NCBI GenBank assembly: GCA_900660155.1
Contig: CABFPE010000054.1
Span: forward strand, 1,528,253-1,592,252
DNA length: 64,000 nt
Reading direction: 5' to 3'
From: Hofstenia miamia
Taxonomy: Eukaryota; Xenacoelomorpha; Acoela; Hofsteniidae
Shown here: positions 36,843 through 47,845 of the stretch, in pieces
How positions within the stretch are numbered: position 1 is the first letter of the stretch
Layout: every line of letters starts with the position of its first letter
Notes under the pieces: generated by a model
Told to the model about the DNA's origin: nothing
Database searches by the model: none
Seen by the model: the letters and a program-made list of their open reading frames with translations, nothing else
Translations under genes and position numbers: made by a program

Positions 36843-37021
36843 TGTAATGATTTGACAGTACAAATGAGTAAAATCGTTTTATTGAAACACAAGCGACAAA
36901 GATAACAAATATATACAATAGACACTGCAGGGTGACAATGTTTCAGGACGCATCACGGTAAATAGTAACTAGTGTGCCAGTACATCCAAGGCATCATGAG
37001 GTAAACGTAACCAATACAACA
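36843..37021 (-). repeat. 5' LTR of the gypsy element (179 bases)
   Basis: Same start TGTTGTATTGG, ending CATTACA before the primer binding site. GTAAC follows at 37022-37026. Confidence 0.9.
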
Positions 37022-37026
37022 GTAAC

Positions 37027-38300
37027 TATAATAGCGTCAAAAGTTTCTGAGTTCAATCCTGGTACTTTGATTTGCTTCCATCTTTTCAACCACGATGAAA
37101 AAATATTTTAAAAAGTCAAGTTTTGTATCATGCGGAAAAAACACCTCTGGCTAAATGAATTGGATGACAGATATTTTTCCCATTTACAATTTGCCACCAA
37201 ACATATATGATTTCTATAAACGTAGCAGTTTGAACAGCAACTGGGTTATCTGTGAAATATTCACGTAGTGCAATTGCATTTTTATGATAAAAAATTTCAG
37301 AACTAATGCTCACTTAGATTTTTATTTTTAAGATTCAAAGATTGAGCTGTTAGCTTGGGAACTTTTTTAATGTAACTTTTATTGAAGAGTTCCATTTCAT
37401 TCAGCATGAGAAGTATTTTCGAGACGTACATCTATAACATAATCGAATTCAGGCAAAGTAAAATTAGAAAATTTTTTCCAAATATTCCTAACATTTTTCA
37501 TAATGTGAACAACATCATATAGCAAAAATGTGTTATAATTTGCGCCAGGAATCGTAATAATCATAGAATTGGCTTCTCCAAACTCGCTGGACAGCATTTT
37601 ATACACAGCTATGTTAATCCTTGCATTATCACATACCAAACATCGTACTTTTATATCAAGACATGACAATTTACTAAAGAATCAAACTAAAGCTGCATAA
37701 ATATCGTTTGCTATAGTCTTTCCTAGAGGTAAAAATTTAACAACAATATGAAATTATTACTGCAAACTGACTAACATAAAACAATAAACAGTTGTATAAA
37801 TGATGTTCTCATTAACGTATATGCCAATAATGTATTGCCATCATATGACACATCTTGATGAATATAGATTTCATCAAATATGAGAGAATATTCCGTTTCT
37901 ATTGGGATTCGATCTTTTAGAAGACTATCAATATTAGTTTCCCCTCTAATTAAATTATAAATAATTGTTAGAAAAGGCATTGGTATAAACTTAGCAATCA
38001 TTTTATAGGTGGAGAGAGACAAACACTTGACAAGATCTGCAAATCATAAATGAACAGAAGAATATTTTTGTTTGCCTATAAAACAATGATTGCTGAGTTC
38101 TTTTACTAAGGGATATGATGAATCTTTTATCATATCAAATTTATTGTTTAAATAATTGATTAATTCTTGAATTTGAGTGGTAACAGCTTTGCTGGCATTC
38201 GATAAGAGAATGCTATAATTAATTCCTACAAAGCATTTTCTGTTAGCATAAATTGTAAATTTCATATTTGAGAAAATTTCAACACTTTTAATAATGTTTA
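37027..38300 (-). pseudogene. P-element (THAP9-like) transposase, N-terminal and middle part
   Basis: The continuation of 31960-32662 beyond the gypsy insertion. Recognisable pieces from upstream: a segment NKFDMIKDSSYPLVKELSNH, then LIFDEIYIHQDVSYDG (about 37880), which matches the DEMSI...DG motif of P transposases. VRCLVCDNARINIAVYKML and YDVVHIMKNVRNIWK (about 37640-37480) match the DNxxxN and D-P-x-HL-K-N-x-R motifs. GLNSETFDAII near 37060 leads to the insertion point. The reading frame shifts several times. No THAP zinc finger was found upstream of 38300. Confidence 0.7.
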
Positions 38301-38890
38301 GAATATGATAATCTAGTTCGTATGATCGAACACATTTTCAAAAACCCGGCCATTATCAGGTTTAACATCGCACTCCTTGATTTCAACAAAGCATGAATTA
38401 TGTCTTTATTGTTAAAGCATAGCAATTCATCATCTTGAATGTTTTCCTAGAAAGTCCTCTAGGAAAAAATTCGAATTTCCAAAGGTAGACTATTATAGCA
38501 GCATAGCATGCGGGTTTATGTCTTTTTGTTAATTGAGCAAAAACTGTGACTTTCTGCTATTTTCTATGTTAAGGTCAAAAGCATAACTTAACTTTTGAAT
38601 TCATTACCTACGATTCTTGAAAAATGTAAGACTAGGATAAAATATACATTGCAAAAACAAAACAAAAATTTTTTCTTCTATTAATATAGCACAGAGTTGT
38701 AACCAGGCTGGGCTTTGAAAGGGCGGACTGGGTCACGCCGGGCTTGGGCCGTAAAATTAAGCGTGAAGCGGACCAGGGTCCGAAATTTTTCCACATCCGG
38801 TTTAGAATTGTTCAAAATTATATTAATAAATATACATTCTCTTCCATTAAAATATTATATCAATTATTATGTTCAATTGACTAATTTACA
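38301..38890. other. P-element flank, no clear gene
   Basis: Probably includes the 5' end of the P element, but no THAP domain or terminal repeat is visible. A GC-rich patch at 38704-38790 (GGGCGGACTGGGTCACGCCG) stands out from the AT-rich background. Confidence 0.4.
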
Positions 38891-39060
38891 CCAAAAAGGG
38901 CGATATATCGGAATAGACTACTCTGATTTTTTTATTTTTTTACATCAGTTGATGCAATTTTTTACGCTGATTTCAAATCTGTAATTATTTTTCCGAACCA
39001 TTAATTTTTTAAAAAGTTATTAAACTTTGAAACCTAGCATGTCCCATCCTATCTCCATGG
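38891..39060 (+). repeat. dispersed repeat, inverted partner of 42875-43030
   Basis: GATTTCAAATCTGTAATTAT and TTTTTCCGAACCATT are shared, in reverse complement, with 42875-43030. The Tc1 element at 43087 lies just beyond the partner copy. Type unknown. Confidence 0.6.
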
Positions 39061-39187
39061 TATATACGTGTATATATATTTTCTAAAAGAAAAGGTTCGG
39101 GAACATTTACACAAATGCTTGAAAATGACAAGAATGTTTGTCGAAACATGTCGCAATAAAACGTTACTTAAAAAATGCATAGACTCT

Positions 39188-39226
<39 letters not shown>
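39060..39226 (+). repeat. Penelope-like terminal motif plus (TA)n, copy Z
   Basis: Matches 27860-28003 and 40107-40265: GAAAATGACA...TGTCGAAACATG, then CGCAATAAAACGTTAC, then (TA)n. This third copy lacks the rest of the repeat, so the block ending in (TA)n behaves as a unit tip. Confidence 0.5.
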
Positions 39227-39229
<3 letters not shown>

Positions 39230-39232
39230 GCA

Positions 39233-39525
39233 TCAGACTTGTCAACGAGCCGACATTTCCAAGCTCGGCTCGACTCGTTTAAATTTTGTGTAAGTTCGGC
39301 TCGGCTCGGCTCACCACATAAAATCTTTGAACAAGGCTCGTTTTAGCTCGGTATTTTTTTAAAAATATTGTGTTCAAAGAATTTTTTACATAGCTCTTCC
39401 TATTATTTATTAAACATTTCTTAAATAAGATTATAAGAAAAGCATACTGATTGCAAAAAATAAGAAAAATCTCCATAATCAAATTAACAAGCAGAACTAT
39501 AATCTTGCTTTGCCTAAAATTAAAT
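39233..39525 (+). repeat. MITE-like repeat with GCTCGGCTCGG end, copy 2
   Basis: Opens ATCAGACTTGTCAACGAGCC and contains TTCGGCTCGGCTCGGCTCAC. Reverse complement matches 4790-5074. Probably the tip of a non-autonomous hAT element; inference from the terminal unit structure. Confidence 0.6.
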
Positions 39526-39757
39526 TTGTTCTCTTCGTTGTTACTGGTACATATTCACCGCAAAATGCGTGATAAAACTTATACGAAAATACGAAAAACT
39601 TTAGTTTCAAAACTCTTGGAAAAAATTCCACAGAAAAAAATTTGCAAATTTCTTCAATTATCAAAGCAAACAATATTTTCAATTATTTCATATTATAAAA
39701 GAACGGGTCAAATTGGCTATTAGCAAAACCAGGGCGCCCTTTCTACACAACCAATGG
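39525..39757 (+). mobile_element. Tc1-like transposase N-terminal fragment, second copy
   Basis: Encodes MRDKTYTKIRKTLVSKLLEK and then IFSIISYYKRTGQIGY, a Tc1-type helix-turn-helix with the usual tyrosine-lysine-arginine-threonine-glycine end. It stops there. Homologous to 27138-27290. No catalytic domain. Confidence 0.6.
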
Positions 39758-39761
39758 GCCG

Positions 39762-40233
39762 TTACGCGACTGAAGATCAGCAATAAGTGTATTTGACATG
39801 AATTCTATTTCAACAGAACAGGTTAAGTGAGTAATCATGGTTGGCATTGGCCCTAAAATGTAAACAAGAATATGCAACGCAGCTACACACCTTCTTTCCA
39901 GATAGATAGCTGTTTTAGGAACTGAAAAAATATGGCAGCTCGGATCTCATTGTCAATGATATAAAATTGAGAAATCTTTTAAAAATTAAAGTCCAAATTT
40001 TATTGTTCAAAAGATTTTCAATTCATAGACAATTATTGAACATTCATTATATTAAATACTAAATGTTATATTTCACTAGAAAATAAAATGTTACTTGAAA
40101 ATTTTATATATACGTGTATATATAATTTCTAAAAGAAAATGTTCGGAAACATTTCTACAAATGCTTGAAAATGACAACAATGTTTGTTGAAAAATGTCGC
40201 AATAAAACGTTACTTAAAAAATGTATTGACTCA

Positions 40234-40269
<36 letters not shown>

Positions 40270-40516
40270 GGATACTGCTTTCTAGCTTTAAAAAATATTT
40301 TACATAGCATTATAATACCAGAAAGGGTGACTAGAACATATTAGTAGTAGGAATTCAATTTTAAATATAAAAACGCCCCCAAAAATCGCTTTGAGCATTG
40401 GGAATGGGAAGAATTTGAAGTCCTTGAATATGTAAACCAGTTTTGTATTTTTCAATTAGCGCAGGGTGGATTAGTGTCAATATAATATGTAGTTCTCTAA
40501 CCTATTGCTAAATAAT
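39762..40516 (+). mobile_element. Penelope-like terminal repeat region, copy Y
   Basis: Aligned with 27491-28235 from TTACGCGACTGAAGATCAGC on. Includes the ATGACA...GAAA hairpin block at 40157-40200 and (TA)n at 40239-40265. One base of the CGAAAC core differs here (TGAAAA). Confidence 0.4.
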
Positions 40517-41237
40517 AAGAATTTTTAAAAAAATGCTTCAGAAAAAATTTTCACCAATATACATTAGACAATTTTCTTCTTTATTCCATGTTTCTACAAA
40601 AACTAGAACCTATCTAAAAGTTGCTAAGCAAACCTAGTAATTACCCATTATGCCACCAGAATTTTTTTGTTTTAAAGAGATTAAGTTACTTAAGTGATAT
40701 TTAATACGAGAAGTGTAGTAATAATATAATTAAAGTATAGGTCTTTGCAAAAATTATGTAACTGAATTGTTGTTAAAAATATACATATTCTCCAGAGAAC
40801 ACTTCTTGAGTAATCAATGATATGAATATATATATGATGAGAGTTTAGAAATCGTATGAGGAAGATGTAAAACTAGAACAGAAAATGTATTTCCATAAAT
40901 AGTTATGCAATTCGTGTATGTACTTGTCTATGCTAATATATACTAAATGAAAAATCGTCTATTTATTAATTCATAGAAATTGTTCAATATGAATTACAAA
41001 AGAAAATTCCTTAATACCGTCAAATGGAGTGAATAAAAACAGTTTCTTAAGTTATTTTAAAAATCTGGTGTTTGTAAAATGTATTTCATTGAACTATTGC
41101 ACTATAGTGTATCCTATAGATCCTGAAATTACATTTCAATAAGAATAAAAATATTTAGCTGTCAGGAATTTTTTAAATTTTAAAAGTATTTCTATTCACA
41201 ATTTTAATGGGGATGAATAGGAACACATATGATTTTG

Positions 41238-41280
<43 letters not shown>
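40517..41280. other. no gene; (TA)n at 41239-41278
   Basis: AT-rich sequence; a pure TA tract immediately precedes the RT fragment. Confidence 0.6.
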
Positions 41281-41281
<1 letters not shown>

Positions 41282-41318
41282 TTCAATTAGTCATGAAATA
41301 CTGCAAAAATTACTAAAT

Positions 41319-41640
41319 ATGTGTTGTCTTAATACTCCATTCCTCTTTAATAATAAAATTTACAACCAAATTGAAGGAATGGAAATGGGATCAGCCCTAA
41401 GTCCAACAATGGCAGCATTTTCAATGGACGTCATTGAAAGTAATTTTGAAGAAGCATCTATAACCAAGCCACAGTGTTACTTTAGATATGTCGATGATGT
41501 GTTTGCAATATTTAAAGAAAAAGAAGAAGCAAACAATTTTTCAAATTTTTTGTACTCAAATTCAACACCATGCAGCTTCTCCCAAAAATCAAGAAAAAAA
41601 TTTGTATGCCATATCAAAGCTTAACACAATTTTTTTAATT
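41319..41640 (+). pseudogene. Penelope-like element reverse transcriptase fragment
   Basis: NQIEGMEMGSALSPTMAAFS matches the conserved RT block (QxxGxxMGSxLSPxxA). YFRYVDDVFAIFKEKEEA carries the catalytic YVDD (about 41485). This wording (YFRYVDDVF) is characteristic of Penelope-like elements rather than LINEs. The fragment spans only the palm. The fingers, thumb and any GIY-YIG endonuclease are absent, and the frame is lost after about 41624. These elements copy themselves by target-primed reverse transcription. Confidence 0.7.
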
Positions 41641-42874
41641 TTAGAATTTATTGATTTTAGCAAGAATTTTGCATTTTTGAATTGGTTGATTTTCTTAAAA
41701 TATATATTTAACAATATTGATTGAAATCAAATTGAGACTAATCACATATATATGTCATTAGGTGAAAATTTTGTAATTTACTTAATCTTATCCCATTGGT
41801 CTATTTTGTAGTGCATAATGCAAGGATGTCCTAAAAACACAACATGTTATTAATAAAGCATAGTTTGAAAATTCAATACTTTGTGCCCTCTCTACTACCC
41901 AATTATGCACTTAACATTTTATTATTTATAAAAATTTTTCTCTATCCGCCCTTGGGCAATAGAACTGTAAAACCTAATCTTCCCTGGATGGATATTTGAC
42001 TACTATCAGTTTTATCAACAGTGGTATGTCCACTTGTTTCTATGCTCAAGAGAAATTCATTGCAATGTCCTAACCATTTGTTTTCATTAATAGCATCTAA
42101 CAATATTGAAATACGTTTAGAAATTTTGAACAACAAATTTATTTATAGTCAATTAGTCTATTACAAAATATAACAGCTGTTTGAATATAATTCTCTTGAC
42201 CAAGCCATACTACAACTTATATGAGCATCACTGAGAACTAATTCAAATAAGAAATTGAGGACAACTTTGCTATATATTATGATAAAGGAATTTTAATGAA
42301 TCTTTTTCCCAATTGAATCTGGAAACGAAGATTAATTTTCATGTCAGTTAAATGTCAAGAATAGAACCCATTTTTAAAACACTGAAATTACAAAATTGAA
42401 CCATAATTTTGAACCAAGATTTTATTTTAAGACAGTTTAATGAATTTCGTGAAGATAATATACATTTAACATATATTAACATCATTAGAATACAAATTTA
42501 ATATAATTAAAAAAATCTTAAAAATGTTAAATCCCAATCACTTCAACAGAATACATGCCTAAAATTGTATTCCAATGATTGTTTTCCATCAATTGTCTAA
42601 ACGTGATAATTGTAGTATATTGATGAAGTTCTTTGGAAAAGAAGAAAGCATCTCAGTGGGCATTTAAATATAGAAATCTACCAACATCCTCATGAATTGG
42701 TAAGCTATGAACTGACCCATAAACCTACCACAAAATAAATTTATCATTTTAAAATTAAACATTTTTAGTAACTTTATTTAACAAACTTGTAACAGGTAAT
42801 AAAATTCTTTTTTCATTGTTATAAAAAAGATAAATTTTAATTTGAGAATGTCACGAAGTTTGGTTATCGCCATA
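41641..42874. other. no clear gene
   Basis: A 64-residue open frame at 41942-42136 (minus; contains WLGHCNEFLLSIETSGHTTV) has non-biased composition and might be an exon remnant, but I recognise no family and no splice sites. The rest is AT-rich with stops in every frame. Confidence 0.35.
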
Positions 42875-43030
42875 GAGATACTATAGGACATGCTATATTT
42901 CAATGTTTAATAACTTTCTAAGTAATCAATGGTTCGGAAAAATAATTACAGATTTGAAATCAGGGTAAAAAACTGCATTTAGTAACGTAAAAAAATTGAA
43001 AAAATTCCGATTTATCCCCTCAAAATAAAT
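42875..43030 (-). repeat. dispersed repeat, inverted partner of 38891-39060
   Basis: See 38891-39060. The shared core is GGTTCGGAAAAATAATTACA on this strand. Confidence 0.6.
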
Positions 43031-43086
43031 CACGGGCGGTTATAAGTTTGATATAGCATTACTGTATATTTTAATGAAACAAAATA

Positions 43087-44362
43087 CAGTACTGAAAAGA
43101 AAGATCGAACCAAAAGTAAATTCAGTTTTTTTCAGAACATTTCTTCAATAAAAAGAAAATTAGAAACTCAAAAACGCTTTCTTCAGTTTGATTAATACTT
43201 TGTCGGATATGCACGGTTTTTCAAAACAGCTTTCACGCGTCGGGGTACTCACTGGAAAAGTTTTTTTATGTAGTCATCAGAAAGCCCATAAAACTCTTTT
43301 CCGATAGTTGTCCATAATTCGTCCAAATTTTCAATAGAACTCTTTTGTAATCGATCTTTTATTACCTACCACACGTTCTCTATAATGTCGGGTGACATTG
43401 GTGGATAATCGGGTATGATCATAATTCCCTCCTCTTCTAGGTAGGCCTGACACACCTGTGAGAGAAGAGGAGGAGAGTTGTCTTGTTGCAGAAAAAGGTC
43501 TTCCGACCTTATTGGAAGTAGAGGATGATGCAGCAGATTCACATACGTCTCGCCAGTAACCTTTCCTGATAACCGGATCATTTTTTGCATTCCATTGGAC
43601 CAAAGTGCACCCCAGAGCATGATAGCAGGTGTCCTGGTAGTGGAACCTTTTGCTAGATATCGTGGCTTGTGGCACTCTTCTTGGGATCCTGTTGGTCTCC
43701 AAACATGATCCGTTCACGAAGGATTAACCTCAAATTTTGATTCGTCAGTGAAAACTCATTGGTCGAATACATTGAGAGTTTTTTAGCATTTGTTTGCTCC
43801 AGTCGGTTCTTTTAGAACGGTGTGTTCCCGTTAACTTGGGCTTTCTCGCTGCCACACGACTACGTAGCCCATATTTCTTCAATATTCTGAGATGAAGTAT
43901 AAATATGACCATGGGTCCAGTTCGATCGGAGCTCTCTGCTACTCATTCGAGGGCAAATGCAGGCAAAGCGTACTAAACTCGACCTCCCCCGATGACTAAC
44001 TTTGGGTGGCCGCCTTTGAATCGTCTTCTTCGCAATTTTGCCAGTTGATTTGTAATGTTGAACAAGTCGACCTACTGAACTTTTGTGCACTCGTTTAGTT
44101 CGGATATTTGCATCTGCTTGTATCATTGGAGGAACAAACGAATTACTGCTTTTGCATGAGAAATGGGGTGTACTTGGGCATGGTTAATTCCTTGTGCAAA
44201 GGACAAGATCGAGCAAAACCACATTAGAGCTAAAGTAACAACTCTCTCCTAACGTGCTGTCACAGTTTCATATTAATTGGTACCTGCCTAAAAGGACAAA
44301 CAACTATGAAACAAGAAAATCACGAACTTTAAATCTTGGTTCGATCTTTATTTTCACCACTG
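43087..44362 (-). mobile_element. Tc1-type DNA transposon, full length (1276 bases)
   Basis: Terminal inverted repeats: CAGTACTGAAAAGAAAGATC at 43087 and, reversed from 44362, CAGTGGTGAAAATAAAGATC, each continuing GAACCAA. Both ends are flanked by the TA target dinucleotide (43085-43086 and 44363-44364). The size and ends fit the Tc1 family exactly. The tips differ at a few positions, so it is not very recent. Confidence 0.88.
43331..44126 (-). pseudogene. Tc1-type transposase
   Basis: N-terminal helix-turn-helix pair (44126-43860) with RVHKSSVGRLVQHYKSTGKI. The catalytic domain includes VFTDESKFEV with the first aspartate (about 43750), HALGCTLVQWNAKND, LFLQQDNSPPLL with the second aspartate (43480-43482), and DYPPMSPDIIENVW with the final glutamate (43378-43380). 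The spacing between the last two is 33 residues. SPDIIENVW lacks the NP found in the usual SPDLNPIENVW. The frame changes more than once (around 43860 and 43600) and a stop follows ENVW, so it is inactive. Function: cut-and-paste transposition into TA. Confidence 0.85.
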
Positions 44363-44364
44363 TA

Positions 44365-45049
44365 AATGAAATCAGAAAGATTGTATTGAACTTGAACTTA
44401 AAAGTGATTGTATATGAAAGAATAAGATTATTTTCATTGCATGCATCATATCAAATTGAAAAAAAACTTGCTTTTGGTGGCTTTCTCTCTGGTTGATAGT
44501 TGTAATGACTTTTAAATGAAAACAACGTGAGCACAGAACTTTCATTCATTTTTAGCTTTGGCCTACCATTTTCTGTTTTACGAATATACTGTTGTTCGAA
44601 ATACAATGTGCATACATAGGAATCGAAATCGCACGATTTCTTTGTGATCGTCACATCGCTAATTATCTCGGTTGGTTAGACATGCGATTCAATCAAAATG
44701 TGACAGATCCGTTTTGAACCAATCACTAGTCTAACCGTGGCCTTACTAGATGGCTGTGAGCGACCTTAATAATGACACCGTGCATTTGGATTTTGGTTTC
44801 CAAAGCAATTAATTCAGGGTTGTAAATGGCTAGATTACATTTCGTGACACATTTTAAGCTCGACTATGTTAATAACATGAACATATACAAACACATATAA
44901 CAACGTTTATATATCCACGTTTCAAAGTAATATTGGTCATAATTGGGCTGTCAAAATACATGCATGTACCCTTGTAGAAGAGCTATACATTGTTGGTGTG
45001 AAGTTTTGTTTTATTTCAGTATAAAACATTTAATTTTTAGTGCTATTAC

Positions 45050-45090
<41 letters not shown>

Positions 45091-45103
45091 TACATATATA
45101 TTA

Positions 45104-45154
<51 letters not shown>

Positions 45155-46596
45155 TAATTGCTTAATACATTTTATATGTTTGCTTTTCAAGCCCATTTAT
45201 ATATTGTGGGAATGAAGCAAAAATCTATAAAAGTTCTGAAATTCTTACTAGATCACTTTTAAGTAACATTTTCACACAGCTTTGAGTTGAGTCAATTGAG
45301 CTTGAGTTATGTCAACGTAGTTTGATCTATTTACAGCCCAGTCTTAGCAAACGTTTTGCATATCATTGTAACTCTACACTGCTTATGCAAAGTGAAGTAG
45401 CAAAGGAAAAGCTTCAATACAAATATTATATAAACATTTGATATTTATAGACATTTTGTATACATATTATTTATATGAAGTAAGAATATCACGCAAACCA
45501 AAACCATTACAAGTTTTATTAATTGTAGAATAGTTTTGGAAAAATTTCATACCCCTCAAACAGATCCTTGTAACCAAACGTAGTAGCTAGGTTTCTTGAA
45601 ACAGAACCCGTAATCGGATAGCAATGTACAGAAAATTTGTAAAAACATTACAATCCACTAAAGTGAAATTGATTCGTTATGTGATAGCCAATGAGATCCT
45701 GACATACTGATTTTGATATTATTCTCTCACAAAGTGAAATTACTGCGAGATTTGGCAATTCTTGACTCTGATTTGTTTTGAATTGTACAAAACACCAACA
45801 AAATGTACAAGTGCATAGGGAATCTTAAAGGCATTAATTATTAATATTCTAATTCAAATATTGTGCATTTCTTCAGATACAGCAGAAAATAATTTTTCTA
45901 AATCCTTTGATATATTTTGGGTCTACTGAGGTCCAACATTATATTGGTATTTACCAGGCTGGACACTCAATTTTCAACCCATTTTTTTAATTTATTGTAA
46001 TGTAATAGATAACTAGGAAATAAGAATTTTTAATAATTTAGAAAGTGATCTAAAATATAATGCATTTAACGTATTGATACGTGCTAACAAAAATGAACAT
46101 TATAAATACCAAAGGTAAAATTAATGCAGATTTTGAGGAGTGATAAATAATTTACAGAGAAAAAACATAAAAACGCACGGTTTTAGCAATGCACAAACTA
46201 CTGTCCCTGCTTGTATGTTTGTCCATAAAATATAAATTTTTATTGAAAATTTGCAATCTATTTGGTAGCTAGTTTACTAGAATATTAATAATATTAACCC
46301 TGCAATTAGAAAATAAGATTTCAAAATCATTCCCGTTATCGTACATTTTTCTCACAACTCAGTCAACAATTATTCATCAGAGAATGGTCTAGACGATTAC
46401 CACTGTAAGTCCTGATAACACTAGAAAGAATACATACCAAAGTTGATAAGAGGCTTTTATGAGAGTTCTTTAGGTATAAGTCAATTTACTCATTCAATCT
46501 AGGCATTGAAGTTTCGTCTAAATAAAATTACACAACATCCAAATTACTAATGCACAGTCCATTGAAGTAGCGATTATTTTTAAAATTGCTACAACG

Positions 46597-46627
<31 letters not shown>

Positions 46628-47040
46628 TTTTTGAAAAAGACTTATAAACTGATCGACACCATTTACCAAGCTATTGATACCATTTTGTTGACATCATATT
46701 TTTAGCGATGAACATTAAAAGCCTTAATTATTAAAGAATTTATTCCAGTATATAATTATTTACTATAGTTTGTATACGCTTTGTCAAAAGTCTTTGTGCA
46801 AGTGAGTATAAAATATGCAAAATAGACATTTATATAAATGGGCCGGGTCGGGCTTGCCTAAATCTCTGCGCACAAATATAACATATAAACGACGCAGATA
46901 TTAATTTACTGTATTAAATATGTAAAGAAGTCCGGATATTATGCATATAGTTACATACAAAATTGTAAAACTTAGTTGATGAATTTTTTTAAGTTCCTAC
47001 ATCTCACAAACTAATAAATACCAAGTCTAAGAGCAGTATA
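44365..47040. other. no gene; compound (TA)n tracts
   Basis: AT-rich intergenic or intronic DNA. Compound TA/TACA microsatellite at 45051-45157 and another TA tract at 46598-46624. GGGCCGGGTCGGGCTTG near 46840 echoes the hAT tip units. No open frame is convincing. Confidence 0.5.
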
Positions 47041-47185
47041 CAGAATAGAAGAGGTCATCAGCCCGTCCTATTGAGGTGTGCCGCTGCCTGAAGTCTTCAG
47101 TCGCAGCTAGTTTGGCGTAGAGCACTCCCCAATGGCTTTGAGTGCTGCATCTACTGCATCCCCAAGTAGCGCTGATGGCTGGAAT
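47041..47185. other. GC-rich island, unidentified
   Basis: A sharply bounded segment of balanced base composition (CAGCCCGTCC, CTGCCTGAAGTCTTCAGTCG, CCAAGTAGCGCTGATGG) inside very AT-rich DNA. No long open frame on either strand. It could be a SINE or LINE tail, or horizontally acquired or conserved sequence. Confidence 0.4.
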
Positions 47186-47392
47186 TTAACCCTTCTAAAT
47201 TTGAAAAATATATTTCCCAAAATACAATATCACAGAAATTTGGCAAGGTCATAGTTAACATACAGCTAAGTACAAAAATATGAATTGTATATACCCAATT
47301 AATATGTCATATATAAACAAACATTTCCGGAAAGCAAAATAAAACTTATAAAATATTGATTTGTTGGAATGAAATGAATATATCTCAAAAAT

Positions 47393-47845
47393 AATCAAGG
47401 TTGCCTTTAAAGAAAGGCTATGAAGTAATCAATGCAAAAATCTAGCGGAGGGCAATCATTAAATTATCATAGTCAACATGACTCTTTCAGATTTACAAAT
47501 AGAGTACATTTATTTTATGTTTTGAAATAGTACGTACCTTAGTTTTTTTATATGTGTAGAAAAATGTGCTGTCAGATATATATGTGAAATAAAATTTTAG
47601 TTCATCTGCTTTTAATCAAGGCTGCCTCCAAAGAAATGCTATGAAATAATCAATGCAAAAATCTAGCAGAGGGCAATCATTAAATTATCATAGTCAACAT
47701 TACTCTGTTCAGATTTACAAATAGAGTACTTTTATTTTATGTTTTGCAATAGTATTCACCTACGTATATTCATAGGAGTACAAAATGTGCTGTCAGATAT
47801 ATATGTTAAATACAAGGAGAAATGAAATAAAAGTTCATCTGCTTG
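47393..47845 (+). repeat. two-copy tandem duplication, about 220-base unit
   Basis: Units begin TAATCAAGGTTGCC at 47393 and TAATCAAGGCTGCC at 47613. Both contain AATGCAAAAATCTAGC and GTGCTGTCAGATATATATGT. They differ at perhaps one site in ten, so the duplication is not recent. Confidence 0.8.

Larger units (their letters stand above)
32668..37021 (-). mobile_element. Ty3/gypsy element inserted in P element, both LTRs present
   Basis: A 4354-base fossil bounded by LTRs at 32668-32857 and 36843-37021, with the five-base duplication GTAAC on both sides (32663-32667 and 37022-37026). On the minus strand the 5' LTR is followed by a primer binding site TGGCGACAGAGGTGG. The 3' LTR is preceded by the polypurine tract AAAAAGGAGGAGGA. 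Internal order: gag, zinc knuckle, protease, RT, RNase H, integrase. The layout and short LTRs suggest a Mag-like lineage. The LTRs differ at several percent of sites plus indels, so it is moderately old. Broken, with many breaks. Confidence 0.9.
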
